A stretch of 46,989 nucleotides of DNA from Bacteroidota bacterium (GCA_013288285.1 JABDCE010000013.1:879-47867), one strand, 5' to 3'; shown: positions 7,546 to 15,841, counted from the first letter of the stretch. Numbers and translations are program-made. The notes: generated by a model not told the origin, from the letters alone.

Positions 7546-7806
7546 GGCAACTACATGCTCCAGGATTTCAGACTCAATGTGGAATAAACACTAGTCCTAC
7601 TTTATACTAATGAGGTTCATTTGAGTTTTCCTGCTTTCTTCAGATTGGAGATAACTTTCTTTAGAGGTCCTTTTTCGTCATTCTTGCGATTTTCGGCTAT
7701 AAACCCGTGCAGCAGGTCTACCAGGTTGCCGGAGCGGCTTTCTAGGGTAGCCATATTAATAACTACGGCCTTTTTCTGATTCCAGTTATCAAGTCAGGTA
7801 TCTAAC
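7546..7806. repeat. 260-bp direct repeat, copy B
   Basis: Second copy of 5091-5350. It carries the last 13 codons of the DUF4783 gene without the rest of that gene, so it is a displaced fragment. A one-base insertion near the right end (7785-7800) shifts the upstream part of the contained ORF. Confidence 0.9.
7617..7754 (-). pseudogene. antitoxin-like ORF remnant, copy B
   Basis: A 45-codon frame homologous to 5162-5299, with several substitutions such as HGFIAEN for DGLIAES and VISNLKK for VIFNLKK. Upstream of the ATG the frame is broken by a one-base shift and TGA, so any longer ancestral gene is dead here. See copy A for the tentative antitoxin reading. Confidence 0.4.
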
Positions 7807-7847
7807 GCACTTTCATACAAACGCTCTTAATATAAAGTTGCAAAAAA

Positions 7848-8666
7848 ATGAATGATGGGTGGATAAATTGGGATGTATTGTATCTTAGGAACAATCTTGA
7901 CACTGCTATGATAAGAGATATAAAAGGACAGACGTTAGACGATAGCAAAGCAATTTGGAGGTATCTGGACTTTGCATCATTCTATTCATTGTTATTGAAC
8001 AAGGAGCTTTTCTTTAAGCGTCTTGATAAGTATTCGGATGAGAATGAGGGAACGCTGTGGGAGGAGAACCGATTTGACCTATTAAAGTATAGGACGAACA
8101 CTGCCCCATATTCTACAAAGGCTGAAGTAGATGCTTGGGTGGACGAATACTATGCAAATATTGAGACATACAAGGGAGGAACATTAGCAAACTCTTGGAC
8201 AGTTAGTGATAATGAAGTTTATGCAATGTGGAAGATTTACTTAAGAGGCAGCACGGACGGGGTCGCTATTAAAACTACCATAGGCAACCTCAGGCAAGCA
8301 TTGGAAGGTAGTTCCTTACAAATCTACCTTGGAAAAGTTGGCTACGAACCGCCAAAGATTGGACAGATAGACCAATTTTTTGTTTCTACTAACAAGAGGA
8401 CACCATATAGTTATGAAAGTGAGTTGAGAGCTATTCTGTTACATCAATATCGGGTTGAAACTACACCTGATGGAAGTAGGTTAAAAGTTCCTTTTTACGA
8501 GGTTGGGACTGGTGTTCCTTTGGATTTGAATAAGCTATTTGGCGAGGTTTATACATCCCCTTTTAGTAGCAATTGGTTTGACGCAGTCGTTAAGTCATCT
8601 ATACAAACCCTAATGCCAACATGTGGAGGTATTAATATTAAATCATCACGTATAAAGGACAAATAG
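7848..8666 (+). CDS. DUF2971-like protein
   Basis: A 272-aa soluble protein. The pattern IWRYLDFASFYSLLLNKELF, then DENEGTLWEE, and NSWTVSDNEVYAMWKIYLRG with GVAIKTT fits DUF2971 (usually YKY...L..L....L.F.....FNDPFEG and W..Y....GVCI), a family of unknown biochemistry that turns up often in phage-defence and genomic islands. Codon use is AT-rich compared with the flanking core genes. It is followed after 122 bp by the HEPN-domain gene on the same strand, and both lie within the inverted repeat, which suggests a functional unit. Confidence 0.6.
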   Translation: MNDGWINWDVLYLRNNLDTAMIRDIKGQTLDDSKAIWRYLDFASFYSLLLNKELFFKRLDKYSDENEGTLWEENRFDLLKYRTNTAPYSTKAEVDAWVDEYYANIETYKGGTLANSWTVSDNEVYAMWKIYLRGSTDGVAIKTTIGNLRQALEGSSLQIYLGKVGYEPPKIGQIDQFFVSTNKRTPYSYESELRAILLHQYRVETTPDGSRLKVPFYEVGTGVPLDLNKLFGEVYTSPFSSNWFDAVVKSSIQTLMPTCGGINIKSSRIKDK

Positions 8667-8788
8667 ATGAGAAACTCATTGCCTCATTGTGCAACATCTA
8701 ACAAATGAGATGTTTGTCACTGACGAAGAAAAAAAGAACTGCGTTAAATATAGCTGCTTTATTACTTTTGTTTGATAAATAAAATGAA

Positions 8789-10285
8789 ATGCACAATGAT
8801 TGCTTTGTCGACTATTTAGAGTGGGAGTCATTAATATGGCCTCTGTCTTTCTCAAATATCTTGTGTCAACATAAAATTTACGCGTTACCGGAAAACACCA
8901 TTTTCGAGATTTTTAGAGATAACGAATACAAATTAAAGGGTAAAATTTCCGGAGTTACAAATGCAGAGAATGATCTGGAATACATAGAGGATCAGGGTAA
9001 GCAAGCCGGCGAAATCATTAAAGGCGAGAATGTAACTGGCTACGATGGTTATCGATCTTTAAGTTATCAAATCGACCAGCTTTTTATTTCGAGGTCAACT
9101 TTTACGCCAGTGTCCTTACCTCCTAATGCACAACATTCATTCCAATCAGATGTTTTCTTTTCATATATAAGTGAAACTCATATTCTCAATCCAAAGCCAT
9201 TTGAAACAATTTTGGAATTTTATCTTACTGGTAAGACTAATTTTTTATATCCACGAACAACAGGAAGGAGTAAAGAAATAAAATACATAAAAAGACGAGG
9301 TAGGATTGGAATTGAAGAACATCCCGAAAAGATCCTTCAGAAATTAAGCGGGTCTGGGGGTGATTATATGCAGATAATAACGGAAGATATGGATTTTATT
9401 ATTCAAAAAATTGATAAGAAATATCTTCCGGAGTGGGCTGGCGGCATTCAAATCGAATACAATAGCAGAAATAAGAGTATCCCTCCAAATGGAATACGAG
9501 AAGGCATTTCAGAAATAGTGAGTTTTATTATCGGGATGCCTCTTATTAAAATTGGTGAAACCTGGTTAGACAAAAATGAGAATGTAGTAAAGAAAATTGC
9601 ACAAAGCCCAAGCGGAGACAACGTAATATCAAAATGCAACTCGACAGTGCAGCCACCCATTGAGTTTGATTGGCATTCTGATCGGTTGGCGTTGGAAAAG
9701 TATTTAATCCAAGTAATTCCTGTATACTTGAAATTGCGGGACTCTTTGAACTTAAGTGACGTTCTTTGGAAATATTGGACTGCAAAGGAATTGCCAATAG
9801 GTACAAATTTACCAATACTTGCAAGTGGTTTCGAGAGGTTGGCAGAAGACCATATTAATTCAAGAGGACTAATAAAAAAATACGGCAACCTTGAGAAAAA
9901 AGAATACTACCGACTTATAAAGGAAGTTAAAATGGGATTGGAAACTGTCCTAGACAAATTTGAATTTAAGAATCGAATATTGAACAAGCTAGAAAATCCT
10001 TTTTCCTTAGGCATGGGAGAGAAAATTAGGTTATTTTCTGAAGATTTGGGTCTCAATGTTACTAAAAATTCGAAGGAAAACGCGGCGTTGTTGGCAAGAA
10101 ACTCTATGACGCACTCCTCAATCGAAATAAATGAAGCGGCCATAAAAAAGTACTTGAACCTCACACACGCTTATACATCGCTGTTTAACCGAGCTCTTTT
10201 GAAAATAATGGGTTTTGAAGGAAAGTATATTGACTACTCGACTATCGGTTACCCCGCTAAGGAGATGTCAGAAAATCTCGGTTAA
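8789..10285 (+). CDS. HEPN-domain protein, candidate defence RNase
   Basis: A 498-aa soluble protein. The C-terminal ~170 residues look like a HEPN domain: a long helical stretch with the motif R437-N-x3-H442 (ARNSMTHSS), matching the catalytic R-x4-6-H of HEPN ribonucleases, then LTHAYTSLFNRALLKIMG and YIDYS, typical of ApeA-like HEPN proteins. The N-terminal 320 residues are beta-rich with no motif I can name, the usual layout of such proteins where this part senses a trigger. It is AT-rich and follows the DUF2971 gene. HEPN family proteins include abortive-infection RNases, but a defence role here is inference. Confidence 0.6.
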   Translation: MHNDCFVDYLEWESLIWPLSFSNILCQHKIYALPENTIFEIFRDNEYKLKGKISGVTNAENDLEYIEDQGKQAGEIIKGENVTGYDGYRSLSYQIDQLFISRSTFTPVSLPPNAQHSFQSDVFFSYISETHILNPKPFETILEFYLTGKTNFLYPRTTGRSKEIKYIKRRGRIGIEEHPEKILQKLSGSGGDYMQIITEDMDFIIQKIDKKYLPEWAGGIQIEYNSRNKSIPPNGIREGISEIVSFIIGMPLIKIGETWLDKNENVVKKIAQSPSGDNVISKCNSTVQPPIEFDWHSDRLALEKYLIQVIPVYLKLRDSLNLSDVLWKYWTAKELPIGTNLPILASGFERLAEDHINSRGLIKKYGNLEKKEYYRLIKEVKMGLETVLDKFEFKNRILNKLENPFSLGMGEKIRLFSEDLGLNVTKNSKENAALLARNSMTHSSIEINEAAIKKYLNLTHAYTSLFNRALLKIMGFEGKYIDYSTIGYPAKEMSENLG

Positions 10286-10450
10286 TTCCATATCTAATGA
10301 TGTGATGTTTATCGAGTCCGATTCTGCGCACTACCAAATAAGGAGTAAAAACATCGGCAAATGGAGGAATAAAAAGGAACGCTGAACCTTATTATATCTG
10401 CATCTTTGAGAAAAAAGAAAAGTTTCACAAAATGCGAAGCTTCTTAAAAT

Positions 10451-10527
10451 GTCGGGGCGACTGGACAACTTTCGAACTCTTTTATTGAAGACCTCAACGC
10501 AATTCAACAGGTTATCGTATCACTCGA
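10451..10527. repeat. inverted repeat, right arm
   Basis: Reverse-complement partner of 7417-7494, lying 166 bp after the HEPN gene stop. The 10286-10450 interval shows no gene. Because the arms are inverted, recombination between them could flip the 3-kb block. Confidence 0.85.
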
Positions 10528-10639
10528 CAAGCCGACAATACCACCCCATAACGCCACCATCAGTGGCTGCTCCGGGTACAGGCCCATAAGGTGTGTGGGA
10601 AAAGGCAGCAGCGTAATGAACAACAGCAGTATGGTATTG

Positions 10640-10715
10640 ATCCATACCCGACTTGTCCTTGTCTGCACCAAGGATACTCCTCATGCAAGTAATTTTTGGC
10701 ATAAATACTCACTTA
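10640..10715. repeat. degenerate direct repeat flanking the DUF1737 gene, left copy
   Basis: CGACTTGTCCTTGTCTGCAC and the following bases resemble 11026-11100 (CGGCTTGTCCTCGTCTGCGC). On the minus strand both read as ILGAD(K/E)DK, so they are probably copies of the 3' end of a lost gene. Confidence 0.5.
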
Positions 10716-10784
10716 CACGCATAGTAACAAAAATTATAATTTTATGAACAGTTTGTTTTAAATTTACTAAAACAATTTCACATG

Positions 10785-10994
10785 ATGCGTGAATATACTT
10801 TAGTTACAGAAACGACTAGTGTTTTAGGTGAAGCTTTAAACGAGGCTCAGGGATACGAAAAAAACAGAGACTTATTTGTAAAGCAGGTCAATGAAATGAT
10901 AAAACAAGGATGGCAACCAGTAGGGGGAATTTGTGTTTCAAATCTTGATAGTGAAAATTGGACTGAGCGTCTCTATCAAGCAATGGTGAGATAA
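10785..10994 (+). CDS. DUF1737-like small protein
   Basis: A 69-aa protein (the ATG at 10782 adds one Met). EYTLVTETTSVLGEALNEA, VKQVNEMIKQGWQPVGGICV and the final YQAMVR fit DUF1737, in which Y.LV......F...VN..I..GWQ..GG and Y.QA... are conserved. The function of the family is unknown. It stands alone between two degenerate copies of a repeat, in a low-GC stretch of the island. Confidence 0.7.
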   Translation: MREYTLVTETTSVLGEALNEAQGYEKNRDLFVKQVNEMIKQGWQPVGGICVSNLDSENWTERLYQAMVR

Positions 10995-11019
10995 ATATTG
11001 ACAAAATAAAGACTACTTC

Positions 11020-11100
11020 GGCTTGTCCTCGTCTGCGCCGAGGATACCCCGGATCGGCATTTGAAACGCCATTAATAAACCTCGCTTACGCCCAATAAAT
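11020..11100. repeat. degenerate direct repeat flanking the DUF1737 gene, right copy
   Basis: Partner of 10640-10715. On the minus strand a 32-codon frame, from an ATG in the 11117-11119 area, ends RGILGADEDKPK; it may be a small gene or the remnant of one. Confidence 0.45.
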
Positions 11101-11240
11101 ATATCTCCCATTAACTCCTTTTCACAAATCCCTACCCGATCTTTGCAGCGTAATAGACCAGGTAACCAAAGATCAGGATTACCCAACCAGGGTGTAAGCT
11201 ATTTCTGGAACGATACCCCCCACAGACAAATTGGACAAAG

Positions 11241-11375
11241 TGCCTGCCGGCCGGAGCCGCTTTTGCGTAGGTGGGTCCACTTTTTGCTTCGCCCGCCGTA
11301 GCCTTTTCGGCGTAGGAGGGTCCACTTTTTGCCTGCCGACCGAAGCGGCTTTTTGCGTAGGTGGGTTCAGTTTTT
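11241..11375. repeat. GC-rich palindromic repeat, three tandem units of about 45 bp
   Basis: Each unit has the form CTGCCGnCCGnAGC, a T-run, GCGTAGGnGGGTCCAC, TTTTT. The CCGCC/GGCGG-like parts can pair, giving hairpins. Related single or double units lie at 11557-11590 and 11755-11827. The pattern resembles dispersed intergenic REP-like repeats. The rest of 10995-11908 holds no gene I can support. Confidence 0.7.
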
Positions 11376-11439
11376 GTTCACTTTTGTCCAGTTTTTGTAC
11401 ACTTTTCCACCTGTTGAAACAGGAAATTGCACACAAAAT

Positions 11440-11520
11440 GATTGATTATCAATAACAAGGTGTGCAAAAACCAGGAATTGAACGCTGGAAAAAGAATCTG
11501 TACAATTCTACCACTGTAAA
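11440..11520. repeat. diverged 80-bp intergenic repeat, copy 1
   Basis: Shares with 11651-11731 the blocks TGATTATCAA, a CAGGAA.TTG block and AATCTGTACAA in the same order and spacing, at roughly two-thirds identity by eye. The origin is unknown, and an old insertion-sequence end is possible. Confidence 0.45.
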
Positions 11521-11650
11521 CTAAAACTCGTTTTTCAGGGTGGGCTGTCTGGAAAGTGCCTGCCGACCGTAACTTTTTGCGTAGGTGAGCCGGCCGCAGA
11601 AACCGGAAGAAAAACCGCAATACCCGCAAGTGCAAAAAAGTCGTATAAGA

Positions 11651-11731
11651 CACTGATTATCAACGCTAATGTGAGCAATTATCAGGAAATTGGACATTGA
11701 AAAAAATCTGTACAAGTTGTTGTGCCGATAG
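11651..11731. repeat. diverged 80-bp intergenic repeat, copy 2
   Basis: Partner of 11440-11520; the two copies alternate with the GC-rich palindromic units. Confidence 0.45.
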
Positions 11732-11754
11732 GCAGTAAAGCATTTTCGCCTTTG

Positions 11755-11827
11755 CCCTTCGTCCGCCAAAGCTTTTTTGCGCAGGAGGGCGCCGTAGCCT
11801 TTTGGTGTAGGAGGGTCTCGCTTTTGT
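11755..11827. repeat. GC-rich palindromic repeat, two units
   Basis: CCTTCGTCCGCCAAAGC, T-run, GCGCAGGAGGG, then CGCCGTAGCC, TTTT, GGTGTAGGAGGG: same family as 11241-11375. Confidence 0.6.
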
Positions 11828-11908
11828 GGTATAATTATTGTCTATAGTTTACTGGCACTACGCTGCCATTCTTATCATAAGTATCATTTTCACAAATCAA
11901 TCACCAAC

Positions 11909-12292
11909 ATGACAACGCAAAAAAAATTAGGTATCTGGATGGATCACGCAAGTGCGCATTTAATGGAATTTACCATAGACAGCCGTGAGACGAAAGTAAT
12001 GGGATCAAAATTTACCAATGAAGCCGAAGCTCACGATTTGAGCAAGGGCGAAAGCCTGATGCACAATAGGGAGCAGCACGAGGAGTCGGCCTACTACAAA
12101 GAGCTGGGCAAGGAAATATCAAAGTATGATGAAGTATTACTTTTCGGCCCTACAGACGCTAAAGTGGAATTATTTAATCTCCTGCGGGCTGACAGCCACT
12201 TCGAAAAAATAAAAATTGAAATAAAGCCGGCAGATAAGATGACAGAAAATGAGCAGCATGCTTTTGTAAAAGAATATTTTACTGCGAACTGA
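11909..12292 (+). CDS. conserved small protein, possibly eRF1-like (baeRF) fold
   Basis: A 127-aa soluble protein beginning KKLGIWMDHASAHLMEF and ending TENEQHAFVKEYF, with a central LLFGPTDAKVELFNLL. Proteins of this shape are common in Bacteroidota and are annotated as hypothetical; the GIWMDH...A.L and LLFGP.DAK.E patterns recall the bacterial eRF1-like/host-attachment group, which I offer only as a possibility. It stands alone between the repeat field and the kinase operon, convergent with the latter. Confidence 0.6.
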   Translation: MTTQKKLGIWMDHASAHLMEFTIDSRETKVMGSKFTNEAEAHDLSKGESLMHNREQHEESAYYKELGKEISKYDEVLLFGPTDAKVELFNLLRADSHFEKIKIEIKPADKMTENEQHAFVKEYFTAN

Positions 12293-12338
12293 TTCATGCT
12301 CTGTACGGCCATCTGGTCATAGCCGGGTGGCCGCAGGT

Positions 12339-13940
12339 TCAGGCCCTTATTAAATCAAATTCGATCCTGAATTCAGTTCCCTTATTTACTTCGCTGGACA
12401 CATTTATCTTTCCACCCAGAGACTCCACCTGGGTCTTGACCATATATAATCCCATTCCTTTACCGTCTACATGCAGGTGGAATCGCTTATATAAACCAAA
12501 CAGCTTTTTACTGTTTTTTTCCAGGTCAATACCCATGCCGTTATCCTGGAACGTAATACGGATTTTGTCGTTGACAATAGAGCTGGTGATTTTTACTTCC
12601 GGATGTGTGCCTTGCCGCCTGTACTTTATGCTGTTTGAAATAAGATTCAGAAAAATGCTGTATAAATAGCCCCTAAGCGTTATCATACCTGCTATTGCTG
12701 AAAAGTCGCCTGTTATGCTGGCTTTCTCATTTCTGATAACATTATCAAGGCTGGATTTAATTTCATTCAGAAGTTCTGTAAATGTTACCGTTACTCTTTT
12801 TTCACTGACTTTATTATTTATTTCCAGTATAACGTTGATGTCCATTATTGTTTTATCCAGGTTCTCAGCAGCTATTTTGAGATAATCTGTAGCCATTTTC
12901 TTTTCTTCCTTATTGAGATCAGTAGTTTGAATGATATTGACTAAACCAAGGATATTAGCTACCGGGGCGCGAAGGTTGTGCGATATAATATAAGAAAACT
13001 GCTCCAGGTCTTCATTGCGCTGTACAATGTCAGCTATCATTTTTGTTCGCTCCATCTCCGCCTCTTTTGTTTCTGTTTCATCCTGTACCACGCCATGCAG
13101 CCCGATAGGTGCACCATCTTTATCGATATCAAAATGCGCCTCCGAAAACACGTACCTGACTATACCATCTTTTCGTATTATCCGGTGGTGATATGCGGCA
13201 TTGCTTAAAGTTTCCCTGGCTACATTGTTTACCTGCATTATGTGCCCAACGTCGTTAGGATGGATCATGGAGATCCATGTATCGTAGGTTTGCAAATTTT
13301 CTTCAGGAGAGAGTCCGTAGATCCTGCAAGTTTCTTCAGACCACACAGCCACCCCTGTTGAGAAATTAAGTTCCCAACTGCCCAGGTGAGCTATGGTCTG
13401 TGCGTGCTTCAGGTGTAATTCATTGTGTATCAGTTTGGCCTGCGCTTTTTCCAGCTCTTCGTTTTTCTGCTCCAGTTTTTCTATCAGCTTGAAGTTGTAT
13501 TTGCGTGTTACATCTAATAATTCATGGTGGCTATTTGTTTTATGTCTGCGTATCCTGGGTTTAGCAATAAGGTCTCTGGCTGAACTATGCAGAAAGTTCA
13601 TTGCGGCGGGCTTCCGGATAAACAGATCAGCACCGATCTCCAGGGCCAATGCCTCATCGCTTTGAGAAAGGTAGGTAGCGGAATAAACGATTATCGGAAT
13701 ATCCCTTGTTTTTACATTATTCCTGATGTTATAACAGAGTGAGTAGCCATCCATATTCGGCATGAGTATATCCGTTACTACCAGTTCAACCGTATAATTT
13801 GATAATGTATTGAGCGCTTCCACTCCGTCATTGGCAGTGATTACATTATACCCGCCGGATTCAAAAATTGCTTTACCCAGCTTCAATAGTTTAGGACTAT
13901 CATCAACCAGCAATATACTTTGTCTTTCCATGGTTAGCAT
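12339..13940 (-). CDS. response regulator-PAS-histidine kinase hybrid
   Basis: A 533-aa cytoplasmic protein. Residues 8-125 are a receiver domain with phospho-acceptor D57 and K110. A short coiled coil (145-180) leads to a PAS domain (about 180-290, PAS_3-like, with WELNFSTG and HPNDV). Then follows a HisKA-like helix with H321 in YIISHNLRAP and an HATPase_c domain with NLISNSIKYR, DNGMGI and GKGMGLYMVK. No membrane span is present. The start ATG at 13940 overlaps the upstream regulator stop (ATGCTAA); an ATG at 13931 is the alternative. It is the last gene of a three-gene signalling operon. Confidence 0.9.
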   Translation of the reverse strand: MLTMERQSILLVDDSPKLLKLGKAIFESGGYNVITANDGVEALNTLSNYTVELVVTDILMPNMDGYSLCYNIRNNVKTRDIPIIVYSATYLSQSDEALALEIGADLFIRKPAAMNFLHSSARDLIAKPRIRRHKTNSHHELLDVTRKYNFKLIEKLEQKNEELEKAQAKLIHNELHLKHAQTIAHLGSWELNFSTGVAVWSEETCRIYGLSPEENLQTYDTWISMIHPNDVGHIMQVNNVARETLSNAAYHHRIIRKDGIVRYVFSEAHFDIDKDGAPIGLHGVVQDETETKEAEMERTKMIADIVQRNEDLEQFSYIISHNLRAPVANILGLVNIIQTTDLNKEEKKMATDYLKIAAENLDKTIMDINVILEINNKVSEKRVTVTFTELLNEIKSSLDNVIRNEKASITGDFSAIAGMITLRGYLYSIFLNLISNSIKYRRQGTHPEVKITSSIVNDKIRITFQDNGMGIDLEKNSKKLFGLYKRFHLHVDGKGMGLYMVKTQVESLGGKINVSSEVNKGTEFRIEFDLIRA

Positions 13941-14308
13941 TTCAATAATTGAAGAATTTGTTCTGTAAATTTTCGTGTATTAATAGGCTTGCTTATATAG
14001 CCATCACATCCGGCATCCATTACTTTATCTCTATCTGTTTTCATAGAAAAAGCAGTAACCGCGACAATTTTTATGTTTCTAGTTTTTTCGTCGGCTTTTA
14101 ATATCTGTGTAAGCTCAAGGCCGTTCATACCAGGGAGCCCCACGTCCATCAGTATCATGTCGGGGTTGCCGCTTTTCAAACATCGCAGCGCATCTTCTGC
14201 ATCCGGGCATGAAATAACTTCAAACCCGTCCATTTCAAGAAGGTCCCTTACCAGCTTCAGATTTACGGGATGGTCTTCAACTATCATTATTTGTATTTTC
14301 CTGTTCAT
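13934..14308 (-). CDS. single-domain response regulator (CheY/DivK-like)
   Basis: A 124-aa receiver with no output domain: acidic pair E11/D12, phospho-acceptor D55 in ILMDVGLPG, T85 in VAVTAF, and K107 in YISKPIN. Such proteins relay phosphate between kinases. It starts 7 bp after the upstream kinase gene and overlaps the next hybrid gene, so it probably connects the two as a phosphorelay. Confidence 0.92.
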   Translation of the reverse strand: MNRKIQIMIVEDHPVNLKLVRDLLEMDGFEVISCPDAEDALRCLKSGNPDMILMDVGLPGMNGLELTQILKADEKTRNIKIVAVTAFSMKTDRDKVMDAGCDGYISKPINTRKFTEQILQLLKC

Positions 14309-14315
14309 TGTACGG

Positions 14316-15452
14316 CTAAATTATTTTTCTCATGATCTTGATGGGCATTATCACAGAAAAAACAGAACCCTTGCGCTCTATACTTTTGGCATTGATGGTT
14401 CCTCCATGCAACTCCACGATTGTTTTAGTAAGGGCCAGTCCCAGGCCAGTCCCTTCAGTTGTGCCTGCTGAATTAAGCTGCACAAAAGGGATGAATAATT
14501 TACCCATGTTTTCCTGAGCGATGCCAATACCACTGTCTTTTACCTGCATTTCGAAACAATCGTTACCGTAAGTTTCTGTTTCTACACTTATGGCCCCTTC
14601 TGTATTATTGAATTTGATCGCGTTGGAAATAAGGTTGTAAAGTATTTGCTTGAACTTACTTTTATCAAGAGTTATGGTATGTATTTCTTTTGTGAGACAG
14701 CATGAAATAGAAACATTCTTTTTATCAGCGATTGGTTTCAGTATTTTGATGACCTCTTCAATAGCCTCTGTTATGTTGAATGATTCTATGGTCATTTCAA
14801 TTTTCCCGGCTTCAATTTTCGCAATATCCAATACATCGTTAATTAACTGTAGCAGGTGGGCCGCGCTTGAATAAATATCGCTGAGGTAATCAAGTTGTTT
14901 TTCATTGAGGTCTCCCACTTTTTTATCTATGAGCAATTCTGAAAAACCTATTATTGCATTCATTGGTGTGCGTAATTCATGTGACATATTAGCAAGAAAA
15001 TTGCTTTTTAGCCTGTTTGCATGGGCTAATTCGGTGGCTCTTTTTTCTTTTTCCTCGTTTTGAAAAGCAAGTTCTTTATTGGCAATGATCAATTCTGCCG
15101 CTCTTTTTTCTTTTTCAGTATTTTGAAAAGCGAGTTCTTTATTAGCAATGATCAATTCTGCGGCTCTTTTTTCTTTTTCTTCGTTTTGAAAAACCAGTTC
15201 TTTATTGGCAATGATCAGTTCTGCAGCTCGTTTTTCCTTTTCTTCATTTTGAAAAACCAGTTCTTTATTAGCAATGATCAATTCGGCCGCTCTTTTTTCT
15301 TTTTCTTCGTTTTGAAAAACCAGCTCTTCATTGGCAATGATCAGTTCAGCGGCTCTTTTTTCTTTTTCTTCATTTTGAAAAACCAGCTCCTTATTAACAA
15401 TTATCACTTCCGCAGCTAAGGTCAGCTCGGAATGTCCGGGTATTATTTCCAT
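14316..15452 (-). CDS. soluble histidine kinase with 21-residue coiled-coil repeats
   Basis: A 378-aa kinase. Residues 13-138 are six 21-residue repeats of AAELIIANKELVFQNEEKEKR type, a charged coiled coil. HisKA follows with H158 in NMSHELRTPMN, then HATPase_c with NLISNAIKFNN, DSGIGI and GTGLGLALTK. No sensor domain or membrane span is present, so the repeat coil may be the input or oligomerisation part. It is first in the operon with the two receiver-bearing genes. Similar repeat coils are known in Bacteroidota kinases. Confidence 0.92.
   Translation of the reverse strand: MEIIPGHSELTLAAEVIIVNKELVFQNEEKEKRAAELIIANEELVFQNEEKEKRAAELIIANKELVFQNEEKEKRAAELIIANKELVFQNEEKEKRAAELIIANKELAFQNTEKEKRAAELIIANKELAFQNEEKEKRATELAHANRLKSNFLANMSHELRTPMNAIIGFSELLIDKKVGDLNEKQLDYLSDIYSSAAHLLQLINDVLDIAKIEAGKIEMTIESFNITEAIEEVIKILKPIADKKNVSISCCLTKEIHTITLDKSKFKQILYNLISNAIKFNNTEGAISVETETYGNDCFEMQVKDSGIGIAQENMGKLFIPFVQLNSAGTTEGTGLGLALTKTIVELHGGTINAKSIERKGSVFSVIMPIKIMRKII
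15039..15416. repeat. 63-bp coding tandem repeat, six units
   Basis: Six in-frame units of 63 bp (378 bp in all) encode the 21-residue coil repeats of the kinase. The inner units are nearly identical at DNA level and differ mostly at third positions, with the outermost unit degenerate. The copy number may vary by slippage or recombination. Confidence 0.92.
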
Positions 15453-15789
15453 TATTATAATTTTAGTATGAACGAAGGCGACTACGAGGGAAAGGGTGCA
15501 AATATTAAGAGGTATAGTTCAGTAGACTATATGCAATTAAAAATAGAAAAACAGAGAAATGAAATCACTCGATTTTATTGAAAAAAGTTCGATTGATTTT
15601 TATGATTTGGGATATCTGTGTAAGAAAGTGTTACCCTTCTGTGTTTTTATAAAGATACTGGATTTATAGTAGCAATAGCATTTATTTTTATTGTTACTAA
15701 TTGATAACCAGTATATAACACTATTAATTAGAATTTAAACTCATTTGCAGTACACTAAAGTTGTCTGCGAATCGCTCCTAATACTATAA

Positions 15790-15820
15790 AAGAAGGCTAC
15801 CCTTTCGGAGTAGCCTTCTT
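15790..15820 (-). terminator. hairpin terminator after the OmpA-type gene
   Basis: AAGAAGGCTAC pairs with GTAGCCTTCTT (11 bp, 9-nt loop); on the minus strand it is followed by TTTATAG. It lies 21 bp after the stop of the OmpA-type gene. The rest of 15453-15841 shows no gene and must hold the kinase operon promoter near 15460-15560. Confidence 0.85.
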
Positions 15821-15841
15821 CATTTCGTATGGTGTTGCAGT

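Noticed and set aside
10520-10702. A 60-aa minus-strand ORF
   Set aside because: It runs through the right inverted-repeat arm and a degenerate repeat copy, and lacks protein-like composition.
11179-11769. ORFs on both strands through the GC-rich repeats
   Set aside because: They only read through the repeated units (for example repeated VDPPT and VGGSTFC), with no conserved character.
15039-15416. CRISPR array
   Set aside because: The 63-bp units are contiguous, in frame with a kinase gene, and have no spacers.
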